A DNA stretch of 64,000 nucleotides, taken from Chalara sp. BL73 (Eukaryota > Ascomycota > Leotiomycetes > Helotiales). Position 1 is the first letter of the stretch, and the number at the start of each line of letters is the position of its first letter. The notes beneath the pieces were generated by a model. It was not told the DNA's origin. It made no database searches and was given only the letters and a program-made list of their open reading frames with translations. Of this stretch, positions 53,512 through 64,000 are shown piece after piece. The translations under genes were made by a program, and so were the position numbers. Location of the stretch: the NCBI GenBank assembly GCA_918026815.1, contig CAKJVC010000073.1, forward strand, positions 124,001-188,000, in the 5' to 3' direction.

Positions 53512-53935
53512 ACGTACCTGATCACTTAGCTGGCCACATCATCATCCTGGCCGCGCAAAAACACACCAAAAATCACGATTTTGACATGTTTATATCTCAA
53601 CTATTATTTATTTCAATGGATTAAAACTTAAATTTGAGTTTTCTCGGTATTTAGATAAGCAGTATTTTGAGTTTCAAAATGTTTAGTATTATATAGACTT
53701 AAATCTAGTATTTCACGCCGAAATAACCTCTGTAATTTCTGTTTCTGAATAACTATTAATTGTATCAGTCTCAACTTTTACATATATATGGGAATTACAG
53801 TTAAATAGTAATACATAGAGTTTTATAAAGTTAGGTAAAGTAGTAGCTGAAATAAAAACATGTCAAAATCGCGATTTTTGGTGTGTTTTTGCGCGGCCAG
53901 GATGATGATGTGGCCAGCTAAGTGATCAGGTACGT
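53512..53935. mobile_element. MITE of 424 bp, long perfect TIRs
   Basis: TA flanks (53510-53511 and 53936-53937). TIRs of about 77 bp starting ACGTACCTGATCACTTAGCT, identical apart from about one change, then an AT-rich core. Contains AAAACACACCAAAAA, also present in the TIR of the MITE at 22032-29164. Starts like the MITE at 32188 (AC[GT]TACC[TC]GAT). High TIR identity suggests recent movement. Confidence 0.9.
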
Positions 53936-54277
53936 TAGCTCCTTGGCCTACTTACGTAAGCCGATTCCTGACAAAGTGAGGGAGACTGCAGCCGAAGCGT
54001 GATCAGGGCTCAGCCTTGGCTCGCTCGACGCTCGGTCACGTGACTGATTAAAGCAGCCCGGCTCCCGTCCACATCTGGAAGTGGAATTTGGCGACGTAAC
54101 TTTTGGAGAATGTATAATCTATATATAGTTTTGTTATAAGTTATACTTTAAAATAGTAGTGTGGTAGCTGGTGACAGCTGCTGTCGGCGACCCGGTTTGG
54201 GACCCGTTGTAGTGCCGGCCAAGACTTTCTTCCTACTATAGGGGGGCTTCTAGGCTGGTAGGTAGCGCTTTGAACCT
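53936..54277. other. 3' flank of second Ty3 element
   Basis: No LTR is found where the 3' LTR should be. TGTGGTAG at 54160 is the inverse of the CTACCACA end at 61700, with GTAG on the outer side of each, but no further LTR similarity follows. Confidence 0.4.
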
Positions 54278-57200
54278 TTAGTAGTCCGAGGGTTCTTCAG
54301 AATCTACCCGGGCGTATAGGTTTCTCTGTGCTTTCGTTAAATAGGGTGGCCGAACCACAAATTGTCGGCCGCTCCCTTCCTGTTCCTCAATATCTCCAGG
54401 CTCTTCAAGGTCAGGCTCAGGGCTTGAATCACTACTTGTTACCCCATCATCCGGCGCATAGAAATGACCCTCTCGTTGGAAAAATAGCTTAAGCCTGCTT
54501 CCTGAGAAAGTTCCTTTCAGGGTCACTCCATCAGGCCCAAGCTCTTTAAGCTTGTAGTACCCTTTGTCGTTGTTAGCGCTGAGTATTTGATATGGCCCTA
54601 GCCACCTGAAATCAAGCTTTCTATTAGAAGACATGTCGATTTCTCTGACAGAGTCATGACGAAGTACAATGTCGTCTTTCTGCAGCGGTCTAGCTCTGAT
54701 TCTATGCCTGGCATCAAAAACTTCTTTCCCTTCTTGCCGTCGACGAGTCTTTCTGTACCTGGCTTCTTCGACATTCTTTTTTCTCATTTGGAATTGCCTT
54801 GCTCTTAGCTCAATAAGCTTGGAACGGTCCGTAATCTCCTCTGTAAAAAGGGTCCTCCAAGTAGGGAACTTCGATTCTATTGGCAAAATAGGCTCTCGTC
54901 CGTAAACCATATAAAACGGTGTGTACCCTGTAGGTCCGTGAACCGTTGTGCGTTCCGCAAATAGAACAGCTGCTAAATTGTCAACCCAGCTTCCTCCTAG
55001 TTTAGACAAGGCGTCTTTCAGGGTTTTGTGACCGCGTTCGATCATTCCATTTGCTGCAGCATGGTATGCAGAGACCTGAATCCTGTTCACTCCCTATTTC
55101 GAGAGTAATTCTAACACTTCTCCTTTGAATTCTCCTCCGCTATCTACAACCATCTTTCCGAAAATACCATGGCGGCAAATGACGTCTTCTTAAATGAATC
55201 GTGCAACTGTAGAAGCATCTTTACTCGCAATAGCCCTTGCTTCGGGCCAGCTACTCATGTCGTTTCTGGCTACAACTAAGTACTTCTTTCTTTTCTGAGC
55301 CGGCATGTAAGTAATATCAATCGCCCATTTTTCCATTAGCCCGTTCGACGCCGTAGGGTACATAGCTTCCTCTTCTTTTCCGGCCGCCCTGAATTGACAT
55401 TCCTTACACGTTTTGACGTGGTCTTTCACATTCTTATAGCAGCCGTGCCAGAAGTATCGTTGAGAAATTTTATGATAAGTGCTTTCTTTTTCTTTATGGC
55501 CGTTTTGGTGGTGTACGTCCTGAAGAATCCTGTCTCGGATCCGTTTGCTATCGACTACAAGCTTGATAGGCATTCCTTTCGTCGGCAAGCGCTACAATTT
55601 CCGTCCGTGTACGCTATATTTCAGTGCTTCTTTTTTGAACTTGCGGAATTCTGGAATACTTATGTCTTTAGGCTTTCTGAGCGTTGTTAAATAGCGTGTT
55701 ATCTTGATAGATTCTTCATTGTACTCAGAACTGGAAATAGGTGTTTCGTACTTAGGTCTTTCCGAGCTTGACTCGATTCCGATTTTTTCGTTGCGTAAAG
55801 AAGCTACTTTATTTTTCATTTTTTGAAGTATTAGCTTTCTACTTCGCAACTCAGGATCTGTTTCATGCTCGGAATCAGTGTTTTGCTTTAAGTCGACAAT
55901 GTGTTCGGAGCTTATGTTTTGTTCTGTTTTTACAGGGCATATTTCGTACGCTCCAAGTTCCGCAAGTATCCAATTATCGATATTTTCTTTATCACCTGTA
56001 TCAGTATTATCAGGGTGGCGAGGTCTTCTCGACAGCGCATCAGCGGCTGTATGCTGTTTTCCGGGCACATGCCGCACTTCAAAATCAAATAGCCTAATCC
56101 AGGCAAGCTACTTAGTAACCAAGGCTCCTGGGTGATCAGTAGCAGCTCTATTTAGCTGTGCCACAAGTACATTCGCATCTGTTTCCAGTACAAAATGAAT
56201 TGCAATGATCCAAACTTGCAATTTTTTCAGAATCTTGAGAACGCTTCTGTACTCCCGTTTTGTAGCGTCGTAGTTGCGTTCGGCTTTCGACCAAGTCCCG
56301 CTTTCATATCTAGCAGGCCTAACTCTGCTTGATGCGAGATCTTTTTGACTTAAGTAACCGCTATAGCTTTCTAAGCTGGCATCTATTCTTACAACAATTT
56401 CTCCGGCATCCGGTCTATAGTCGATCCGAATAAGCACCGGCGCTGTAACCATAGCGTTTTGTAGCGTTTTCATAGCTACTCCCTGGACGTCAGGATCCCA
56501 ATGCTATGCAACACTTTTCTTCATCAAGTCGTAAATAGGTGCTGCAATAGTGCCGAAATCCTTCACTCAAATCCGGAAATACACGCACAAGCTTATAAAA
56601 GCTTTGGCTTCTGTAACGTTTTCAGGTGTCTTCCAGTTCATGATTTTGACGACTTTGTCCGCAGAAGGCTTTTTTCTTTTCGAGTTGCATACGAAGCCTA
56701 CAATATTTAGCCCGTCTCTGCAAAATTGAGACTTAGGGCTTATAGAGCTTTCTGCACGCTCAATTCGTTTTAGCGTTTTGTCGAGGTTCTGAATATGCTC
56801 AAAAATGTACCGTCGTATTCCGGGCAACACTTCTTTCTCATTATAATCCGTATAGGGTCTTTTAACGCCTATGTCGTCTAGGAAAGGCACAGCTATTTCA
56901 GGACAGATTGCGGCTAGAACAAGCATTATGATCCTTACGCATTTTGCAACTGAATTCGTAGCGCTTTGGGGTAATGTTGTGTATCTCAGCAATCCGAGCG
57001 GTGTAAAGAATGCTGTTATATTTCTGCAAATAGGATGCAACGTTATTTGATTATATCCGGAGTATAAGTCAACCAAACTTGCAATATAACACTCTGCAAA
57101 CTCATTAGCAAATTCGTCGACAGAAGGAGGTAAATTCGCGTTTCTTAGTGTGACGGCATTCATAAACGTTGCCGAATTAATCAGCTTGTAATCACCGGGC

Positions 57201-58500
57201 TTCTTTTTAGCAACTAAAAACCATGAGTTCCGATATGGCTTATCACAGTACTCCAGCACGCCGCGATCCAGTTTTTCTCTAAACATTTTTACTACTAAAG
57301 GTTTTAATGCTTTTGGGATAGGAAAACTCGCTGCTTGCTATGCTGTGTGTTCTATTGTTTTGATCACAATAGGTGGTGATACATTCTCATGAAATCGTCC
57401 GCATTCAGACTAGTCGAACGCAAAAACTTTTTCTCTGTTAATCAGGACTTCTTCCAAAAACTTTCTTTCCGCAGGCTGCAGCATATCTCCGATATTTAGA
57501 TCTTTTAGCTTTTCAGGCGTAAGTCTTGACTCTCTAGGAATGTCCGAAAACCTGGGAATAATATGTTCTTGATATATTCCAATTTGTTCTTGAAAAACGT
57601 TTCTTGCTTTAGATTTTTCATACTAGTCTTTTCTGCTTCCGGGAGCATTGCCTACTCCGTCAGCTTTATCAACTGGATGGATCTTTTTGTCCTTTGTTTT
57701 GTATGCAGTATTCACGCTAAAGTACCGCGTTGCTCTTTTTCTGTAAGGAAAAGGTGTGTAATTGGGGTCAAACTCTGTTCCTACAAAATCCAAAACTAAA
57801 TGAGTGTTTGTGTTCCACGAATTGCTTATAAGCCCGTCCCCTCTTTTAAAAGGGTAGAACTTGTCCCTAAGTTCTTTAAGCACTGGAAAAAGCTGAAAGC
57901 TTTTTTGAAACATTTCTGCGTTTGTTGTACAAAAGCTATCTATAGCTACGCAGTCAGCTACAGATGTTGCTAGTTTTCCGAATCTGTCGTATATCCGTCA
58001 TTACTATCAGACTTAATCATTCCGATAGTGTTTTGAGCCCGACGCATTACAGCGTTCTTTGCGGATTCCGTTTCGGTATTTGTCTTTACTGTAGTGATTA
58101 AGCCAGTCCTTGGGTCTCGAATAGAAGCAAAAACAGGGCCGTCAGGAGAATCTTTAGGATAACGGAACACTACTCTGGCTTTGCGTATAAATGGAAAGCC
58201 TAGAATCAGCTTGAAACCAGGAGAGTCCATAATATAGAATCGGGTCCTTATAGCTGCATTGCCAATAGTAACCGGCAAATTGTTTACAAACCCTACAAAT
58301 TTCGACGTACTTTCTGTAATAGTCTTTAGAGCCATATTGTCGTTCCGGGTAATAGGGATGTTTACTCTTGTCGCAACTTCTAGCGTTATCAGGCTAACTT
58401 CGGCGCCCGTGTCAAGCGTAGCTCTAATGTCTACAAGCTTTGAGCGGCCTGCTAGTGTAATAACTACTTTCGGCGTAGGGGAATGAACTTCCGAATATCC
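54278..58500 (-). pseudogene. Second Ty3 element pol, degraded
   Basis: A different lineage from the chromovirus above. Protease with LDTGAEVSLIT near 58400-58430. Reverse transcriptase at about 56567-57286 with PYRNSWFLVAKK, DLYSGYNQITLHP and FLDDIGVK as the YxDD-box variant. RNase H at about 56108-56473 followed by RHVPGKQHTAADALSRRP. Integrase with zinc-binding HHQNGHKE and CKECQ, the core WAIDITYMP and VVDSGGEFKG, and AYHAAANGMIERGHKTL (about 54278-55588). Several stops and frame changes are present; many stops sit where relatives have Trp or Gln. No chromodomain seen; the C-terminus is acidic. Confidence 0.85.
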
Positions 58501-58574
58501 CGAATAAGACTCAATTAAGCCAGAACTAACATTAGCTGTGCTTTTGCTGCAGTCTACTAGCTCTCCTAAGCTTA

Positions 58575-60773
58575 TTATGCTTTTTTAGGTGCTTGTTCAG
58601 CAGCTGTATTAAAGTCAATACTAGAGCAAATTACTAGCTCTTCCAGGCTTATCATGCTTTCTTCAATAAGTGCATGCTCCATTTCTTTATCTAGGGTTCC
58701 TTCTAGAGTTCTAGGCCGTCTTTTAGAAAGCAAGGCCGGATCTGCTAGCGACAGCAGTTCCTCTAAAGTAAATCCCTCAGGGATCGATTTCTGGGTCATA
58801 AGTTTTGCCAGCGAACTCTCATGACTGTAGCCAAGCCTGGCTAGCGCACTCGCTACAGTAGGCTTCAATTTTTGGGCTTTTGTAGCTTTCCGCTCTAGGC
58901 TAGCCTTTTCCGGCTTTTTAGGCTTGTTCTTAGGAGAATCTCTCTGAAAACGTACCGTTCTCAGCTGCGGTGTTTTAACTACACCGTGCTTCGCTTGCTC
59001 TTGAAGCTTTTGCTGTAGCGTAGGCTTAGAGTTATATGGTGCTTGACGCTTTGCTTTTCTAGTGGATGGCCTGACTTCTACAGGCTCTATCCCGGCTTCT
59101 TTTGCAATGAAGTTTTGCACTTAAGCACTCGTCTTATTACTTAGCTCCGTTTCTGTCAGTATGTCGCTAGTCTCACAAACGTAGGTTTCAATGTTGTTAA
59201 CTACGCTTTTTTTCCTGGCTTGAGCTCCTTCCTTTCTAAACTGGGCTTCTTTTTCCAAAGCTCGTCTTCTATTCTCAGGAATGTGGCTAAATTTGGTATT
59301 GATAGTCCGCGCTATAACTTGGTCCCGGCGCGGAAGGTCGTTGCTAAACTGTATAAGTATTGAAGTTTTTCCGGCTTCTCAGAGTCCTAAGCAAATATAG
59401 TGATTTTCATCAGACTCATGAATAACGCCTAGGCCAATAAACTTCGCGTAGTCGTGACACTGGTTCATATATTTATGAGGCTCTTGAAGTCTTATATCAC
59501 TTGATTGCTGATTCTTGCACTACTTGCAAGTATTATCATCTCGGAACTTTCTTTTCTTTGAGAATCCTCCGTAACCCACTTTATATTCCTCAGTATAATC
59601 CTTCTCCAAATAGTTGAGGTTAGCTATTCGAGCTTTTTGCTGAGCTCGTTCTGTAACAACCTGCAAAATCCGCAAACGTTCCAAGCTCTCTGTAATGTTG
59701 TCTATTTCTTGGTCCGTGACTGAACGGTTTTCTAGAGATTTCTTTCTGACGAGAGGCAATACAGCTTTGTTGCGTTCTTCTAGTCTTGACGTCGAAGATG
59801 CCGAAAATGCCGAGCGAGTTCCTCCAAACACAAATGGAGTGCTCATTTCTAGGCTATCAAACTCTGTAGGCAGCTTTCCTATTCCTTGTTCCTGTACCAA
59901 ATCATCCATTTCCTTCAATACTGCACATTCGTTCTCAACGTACTCATAAACTTTTTTGTAAGGTCTAATGCTTTCAGTACCTAGTTTCCCTGGCTTTGCC
60001 GCATATTTGAGGGCTCTTGCGCGCAGCCTATGAGGCAGTCCATATAAGAACTTAAACGTTAGCATTTTGTCTGTGATAACTTCTTTCTCTAAGCATCTTG
60101 ATCCTACTTGGTTGAACCCTTTGCAATAGGAGTATATCTGCCCTTGTGTCACGTGACTTTGATCACCGATAGTTTTGAAATTTTTGACGTATTTGTCGAG
60201 GTATGCGATAGTATATAAAAGTTGCTCCGAGTCTTTGTACCGATACTCTTTCAACAGTTCCTGTTAGAAAGCTTTCTACGTCACAGTTGAGTCACTGTAT
60301 CCGCTTAGCTGTTCAATCTCTTTCCTCAGCTGAACCGAAGCGTACTCTGCCGCCTTTTCTTTCTTTTCTTTGTCATCCTGGATTCCATGGTCCTTGAAGC
60401 TTCTGTTAAGAAACTTGAGGTATGCAGTAACCTTTTTGCCGTTGAAGAAAGGACTGCCATATCCTCCAGGTACCGGCATAGGTTGAAAGTAAGCACGGTT
60501 ATATGCTCGGCCCGAGCTTGTAGAAGCAACCGATTGCCTTTTAGGCTTTTTATGCTTGTGTGTTTTGTCGGAGGATGAGCTTGAAGTAAGATCCTCAGGC
60601 GTTGCCTCAGGCTTCTCAACTGTAAATACGGACTTTGGTGCAGATGTAGAAGACATTGTATGTAGTGTAGGTGCTGTAGCGGTAGTAATAGGCAAAAGGT
60701 TGTTTTGTTGAAAAGCTTCTAAGCGCGGAGAAAAAAGTTGATGTAACCAGTCGTTGCTATCAAAGCAATCCAT
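58575..60773 (-). pseudogene. Second Ty3 element gag region, degraded
   Basis: Frames at 60773-60276 and 60254-59520 start at MDCFDSNDWLHQLF and run through a capsid-like region (YLKFLNRSFKDHGIQDDKEK; LTFKFLYGLPHRLRARALKY). Stops at about 60255 and 59522 interrupt it. The second stop falls inside a CK-x-CK motif that may be the first half of a zinc knuckle. A Lys-rich segment (58575-59120) follows before protease. The assignment rests on position upstream of protease and on composition. Confidence 0.7.
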
Positions 60774-61389
60774 ATACTTGATAACACGTAGAGGTAGCGG
60801 TACAAAGAGTCTTTTGTACTAGGTCCCTGTAACGCTCAAACTTTAATAACATCCACTGTTTTGCTCGAGAGTTTGAGGCTTCTTTAGTGAAACTTCTATG
60901 CTGAAACTCCCTCAACGGAACCTCCTTATGCCGTAGATTAGCGTATACTCAGTTCATGCCGAAGCCCTGTGGCTTTTGCCTTTTGGTGTGACTTTGATCA
61001 CCGTACTGAGTTCCGGTACTCCTGGGCCTCCCACTTCCTGAGCGTTGTTCAGGCGCTTGGCCTTAGCGTTTGCACGCTGACTCTCATTCTTAGGATGTCG
61101 TCCAGAAGGGTCGCCTGCTGGCAGAGATCACTAACTGAATAGGTCCCTGTAGGCTGTTGTGACGCCTTTCAACCTCGTGCTGCTTTCTAGAAGCCTGTAG
61201 CGTTCTTCCCTGTATTACAGAGGCATCGCTGTAGTGCTCCCTATCGCGTAACCTGTCAGTAAGGCGTATTTTGGGGGAAAGGGATGCCGGTGCTCCCTTT
61301 TCTGCCTTTTCCGCACCGCATATCGAGTCTATAGGCTTTGCTGTTGCTACAGAGAGTGCCTGATCCCCTGCGTAGGTCACCAAAATACA
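60774..61389 (-). other. 5' leader of second Ty3 element
   Basis: About 600 bp between LTR and gag without a convincing ORF. On the minus strand TGGTGACCTACGC begins about 7 nt after the LTR and could be a tRNA primer-binding site (tRNA 3' end ...GTCACCA); I cannot name the tRNA. Confidence 0.45.
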
Positions 61390-61700
61390 TGTGGCGGGGA
61401 ACATGCTGAAAAGCAAGAACAGCAACAGGATCTAGCACAAAACTTATAGGCGCGATAACGGTGGCTGTAGCATACTAGGGAGAGCACCGGCGAGCCTAAG
61501 CTCTATATAATAGATAAACGTCAATAGCTTATAAAGGTGTAAAATATAGAAGGGTGGAAAGGTGTGTTGTATTGATGATGATGTGCCTTCATACCGGAGG
61601 CGAAGGTTATATACAACTCATGCTCATCAGGTCACATGACTGACCACTCATGAGTATCACGTGACAAAGTGTCAAAGGAAAGAAAATCGTCCCTACCACA
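61390..61700 (-). repeat. 5' LTR of second Ty3 element
   Basis: 311 bp, TGTGGCGGGG...CCCTACCACA on the + strand. Related over its left two-thirds to the inverted solo LTR at 4919-5267. The two flanks (ATACA and GTAGT) do not match, as expected if one side is internal to the element. Confidence 0.85.
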
Positions 61701-62893
61701 GTAGTAGTAGAATTTCTAATAGAAAATCAAAGTAATATATAGTTTCTTTCTTTTTTCTAGTAGATTCTATAAACTATCTGATTTCTAATAAATAATAGAA
61801 ATATAATATTAGTAATCAATAGTTTATAAGCAATAGTAGCTTCTAGAATAATCTAGTTTTATTATTATTAATTAAAGAAAATAATAGAAATAAGTAGTAA
61901 TATCTAAATATTTCTGGAAAGTTCTAAGAGTATTAGTCAGCTTAGAAAACCTAAAAGCTTATCTATTGGCCTAAGTATACTCGCTTATTTACGCAAAGCT
62001 TAGTAATATACTAGTTAGTTAATTAATTTTTTCTTAATTAAATTAAATTAAATTAAATTATAAATTAATTAACCAAAAAAAAAATTAAATTAAATTAAAT
62101 TATATATAAATAATTTAATTTAATTTAATCAAATGCAACACTGATTACAAACAAGAGATTAGACTTCATCCCAAAGTCGCTTCTTGAATAACGACGATGA
62201 CTCAGTTGTTCTACCGATCAACTCCGCCCAGCTCCGCTAATAGACTTCATTCCACCTATGCTGAGAGGCAGCCTGATGCGCCATATTTTCCGTTGTACCA
62301 CCCCGAAATTTATTTCGCCCAAATTCATTTCTTACTTCGCCACGCACCATTACCTTACCTCCTTCTCCCACCGCGTTTAGCATATTCTATCAAAGGCGCA
62401 GAAAGAGTACCTTTGACTCTGAAGACTCAACGTTGCCATCAGCCTCTTGCGCACACAGTCACCTTTTCGTCTTATACCTTATACGCTTTTGCACAACGAA
62501 ACGATGTCCAGAACTAGGGGCGGCGGATAGGATATTCGCGGGGGTAAAAGCCGCGCTTTTGTTTTTATGGGGACTAGCCCCCAACCCCCCAGTCCTTGCT
62601 GCGCTCGAGAAGATATCAGCCCTCCTCATGAAACAGCTGTGGTACGGGGTTCCAGTTAATCGACTCAAAAATTTCTGGGATTACAGTATTCTATGAACCA
62701 ATAAATAGTGACTGCGTTGAATGCAATGCTGAGGCTGCATGAAAGGCTTGCTTGCCATGCTTAACTGTGATGGTCGTCGCTACGCACTCGCGGCGCCCGT
62801 CAGGCAGCAACGCCTTATGAGATGAGTAGGAACAACAAAGATGCTGTTGGGCCAAGATAACCTCCTAGGCAATAACAGCAGTAATGAACAAAC
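61701..62893. other. AT-rich low complexity, then HET upstream region
   Basis: 61701-62135 is AT-rich with TTAAAT repeats (62037-62135) like those at 45656-46075. Two short frames at 62197-62517 and 62433-62696 have no recognised similarity. The region just before 62894 should hold the HET promoter; no element is identifiable. Confidence 0.45.
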
Positions 62894-64000
62894 ATGCAAA
62901 CTTATCATTACAATCCACTCGAGGATAATGAGATCCGCCTGCTCACACTCTATGCAGGAAATCGAGAAGCACGTGTACGCTGTACGCTGCGACATGCCCA
63001 GTTACCTCCCGAAGCGCAGCCATCAGCCTCACTACCACACAAAAAGGGTCTGGTCTCTTGGTTCACTGGCGACAAAAATGAATCTAGGGCAGAAGTGATA
63101 TATGATGCCGTATCGTACTGTTGGGGTAGCCAAAACTATCGGGCTACGATTTCCCTCGATGGTAGCGATTTCGGTGTGGGCCGGAATCTCGAGTCATGTC
63201 TTCGCCATCTGCGGCTCTCGTCAATGGATCGGATTCTTTGGATTGATGCAATATGTATTAATCAATGCGATTTCGAAGAGCGGGGTCAGCAAGTACTCTG
63301 CATGGGAAAAATTTACGAGAGAGCACTTGTGGTCCGCGTTTGGCTGGGGCCAGAAGAAGCGCAAAGCGACAAAGCTATGCAATGGATAGCAGATTCCCCC
63401 AGAGGTCATCTCTTTGACACGGCGACCGACATCGATGGTCCATCATCGAGAAGTTATCATTTTAATGATTTCTCTTCAAACGCTCAGATGATTGGCGCAG
63501 TGTGTCAGTTGATGTGCAGGCCATGGTTCGATCGCCGCTGGGTTATCCAAGAAATTGCGTTCGCATCTCGGGCCGTTGTTCACTGTGGATACATGAGTGT
63601 TTGGTGGCAGCAGTTTGCAGAAGCTATCCGACGTCTTCCACAGATATGGAAACACCAGGCCAAGCTCCATGGGGCTCCTTGGATTACGCTTACTCGGCCC
63701 AGAAGTTACTTTGGTAGCCAGACTTCCACAGATTCGTCGGGATACTGGGGAGATCCTGAAGCGCAATCTGCTACCCGCTTACTCTACGCTTCAGAGAACG
63801 TTTTCGGCAGCATGCTGAATGATTCGGGTTCTCGAACTACAAGGCTGTGCGACGTTCAAACTTTGGTGGAAGAGTTTGCCGGCTTTGGCGTGTCTGATCC
63901 ATGTGATACAATATATGCACTGCTCCCACTGGCAAAGGACTCACACTTGTGGAATCCAAGTTACAGTAAGAATGTGATGGAGGTTTATGGAGATTTTATT
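62894..64000 (+). CDS. HET-domain (heterokaryon incompatibility type) protein, 5' part
   Basis: 369 codons, open to the window edge without a stop; the gene continues beyond. HET-domain proteins act in fungal non-self recognition and trigger cell death when incompatible strains fuse. Seen: N-terminus MQTYHYNPLEDNEIRLLTL, the family lead-in; first block YDAVSYCWG at residues 70-78; ISLDG and NLESCLRHLR; second block RILWIDAICINQ at about 113-124, followed by ERGQQV and MGKIYERA; third block RRWVIQEI at about 214-221. Later DPCDTIYALLPLAKD fits the family's post-HET text. Start is the first ATG in frame and fits family N-termini. No lesions, unlike most neighbours. The C-terminal partner domain lies outside the window. 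Confidence 0.94.
   Translation, partial: MQTYHYNPLEDNEIRLLTLYAGNREARVRCTLRHAQLPPEAQPSASLPHKKGLVSWFTGDKNESRAEVIYDAVSYCWGSQNYRATISLDGSDFGVGRNLESCLRHLRLSSMDRILWIDAICINQCDFEERGQQVLCMGKIYERALVVRVWLGPEEAQSDKAMQWIADSPRGHLFDTATDIDGPSSRSYHFNDFSSNAQMIGAVCQLMCRPWFDRRWVIQEIAFASRAVVHCGYMSVWWQQFAEAIRRLPQIWKHQAKLHGAPWITLTRPRSYFGSQTSTDSSGYWGDPEAQSATRLLYASENVFGSMLNDSGSRTTRLCDVQTLVEEFAGFGVSDPCDTIYALLPLAKDSHLWNPSYSKNVMEVYGDFI

Noticed and set aside
62197..62696. Two short plus-strand ORFs before the HET gene
   Set aside because: No family resemblance, low-complexity composition, no clear link to the HET frame.
1..64000. CRISPR arrays, rRNA or tRNA genes
   Set aside because: No regularly spaced direct repeats, no rRNA-like sequence and no complete tRNA cloverleaf noticed; the tRNA-like 20-mer at 37276 is a primer site only.

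Overview
The window is nuclear DNA of a filamentous ascomycete (Pezizomycotina). The evidence is short spliceosomal introns (39-61 nt), a Zn2Cys6 transcription factor, a HET-domain gene, an MDM38/LETM1 gene, Ty3 and Ty1/copia retrotransposons, and repeat decay by CpA/TpG to TpA transitions, the signature of repeat-induced point mutation (RIP). The species cannot be fixed from sequence alone.

Layout. 1-6106: an old, RIP-degraded Ty3 chromovirus on the minus strand, carrying three solo LTRs of other families, each with its own target duplication. 6112-9276: a broken minus-strand gene related to the A subunit of insecticidal Tc toxin complexes (VRP1 region), whose 3' part is cut off by that Ty3 element. 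9442-9564: a small TA-flanked MITE. 10290-12933: a many-exon Zn2Cys6 regulator. 13561-14145: an unrecognised ORF. 14464-14915: an APH-like phosphotransferase relic. 15349-16890: an intact MDM38/LETM1 mitochondrial gene. 17328-18590: a wrecked SNX4/ATG24 sorting nexin. 19794-21930: a PIF1-type helicase fragment joined to a 5'-truncated Tc1-like transposase. 22032-29164: a MITE split by a solo LTR (itself hit by another LTR) and by a young Ty3 chromovirus with identical LTRs. 29534-31830: an unknown ORF, a PIF1 helicase C-terminal fragment and a MYND finger fragment, all on the minus strand. 32188-32846: a MITE split by a solo LTR. 32923-37503: a copia element on the minus strand. 37843-47420: the ghost of a giant DUF3638/DUF3645-type protein gene, containing an AT-rich insertion. 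50300-51011: a triple nest of LTRs. 51890-53935: three MITEs. 54278-61700: a second, different Ty3 element on the minus strand. 62894-64000: the start of an apparently intact HET-domain (heterokaryon incompatibility type) gene that runs off the window.

Working picture: this is an accessory, repeat-rich compartment in which nested insertions can be ordered by their target duplications. RIP-type changes are not confined to repeats: they also explain nonsense codons in the Tc-like gene, the SNX4 relic and the giant ghost gene. Only MDM38, the HET gene and perhaps the Zn2Cys6 regulator look functional. The most unusual observations are: three in-frame stops shared by a young and an old copy of the same chromovirus; an LTR/primer-site complementarity that suggests self-priming; a copia primer site that looks like a tRNA anticodon arm; and a fungal Tc-toxin-like gene trapped in the repeat bed.
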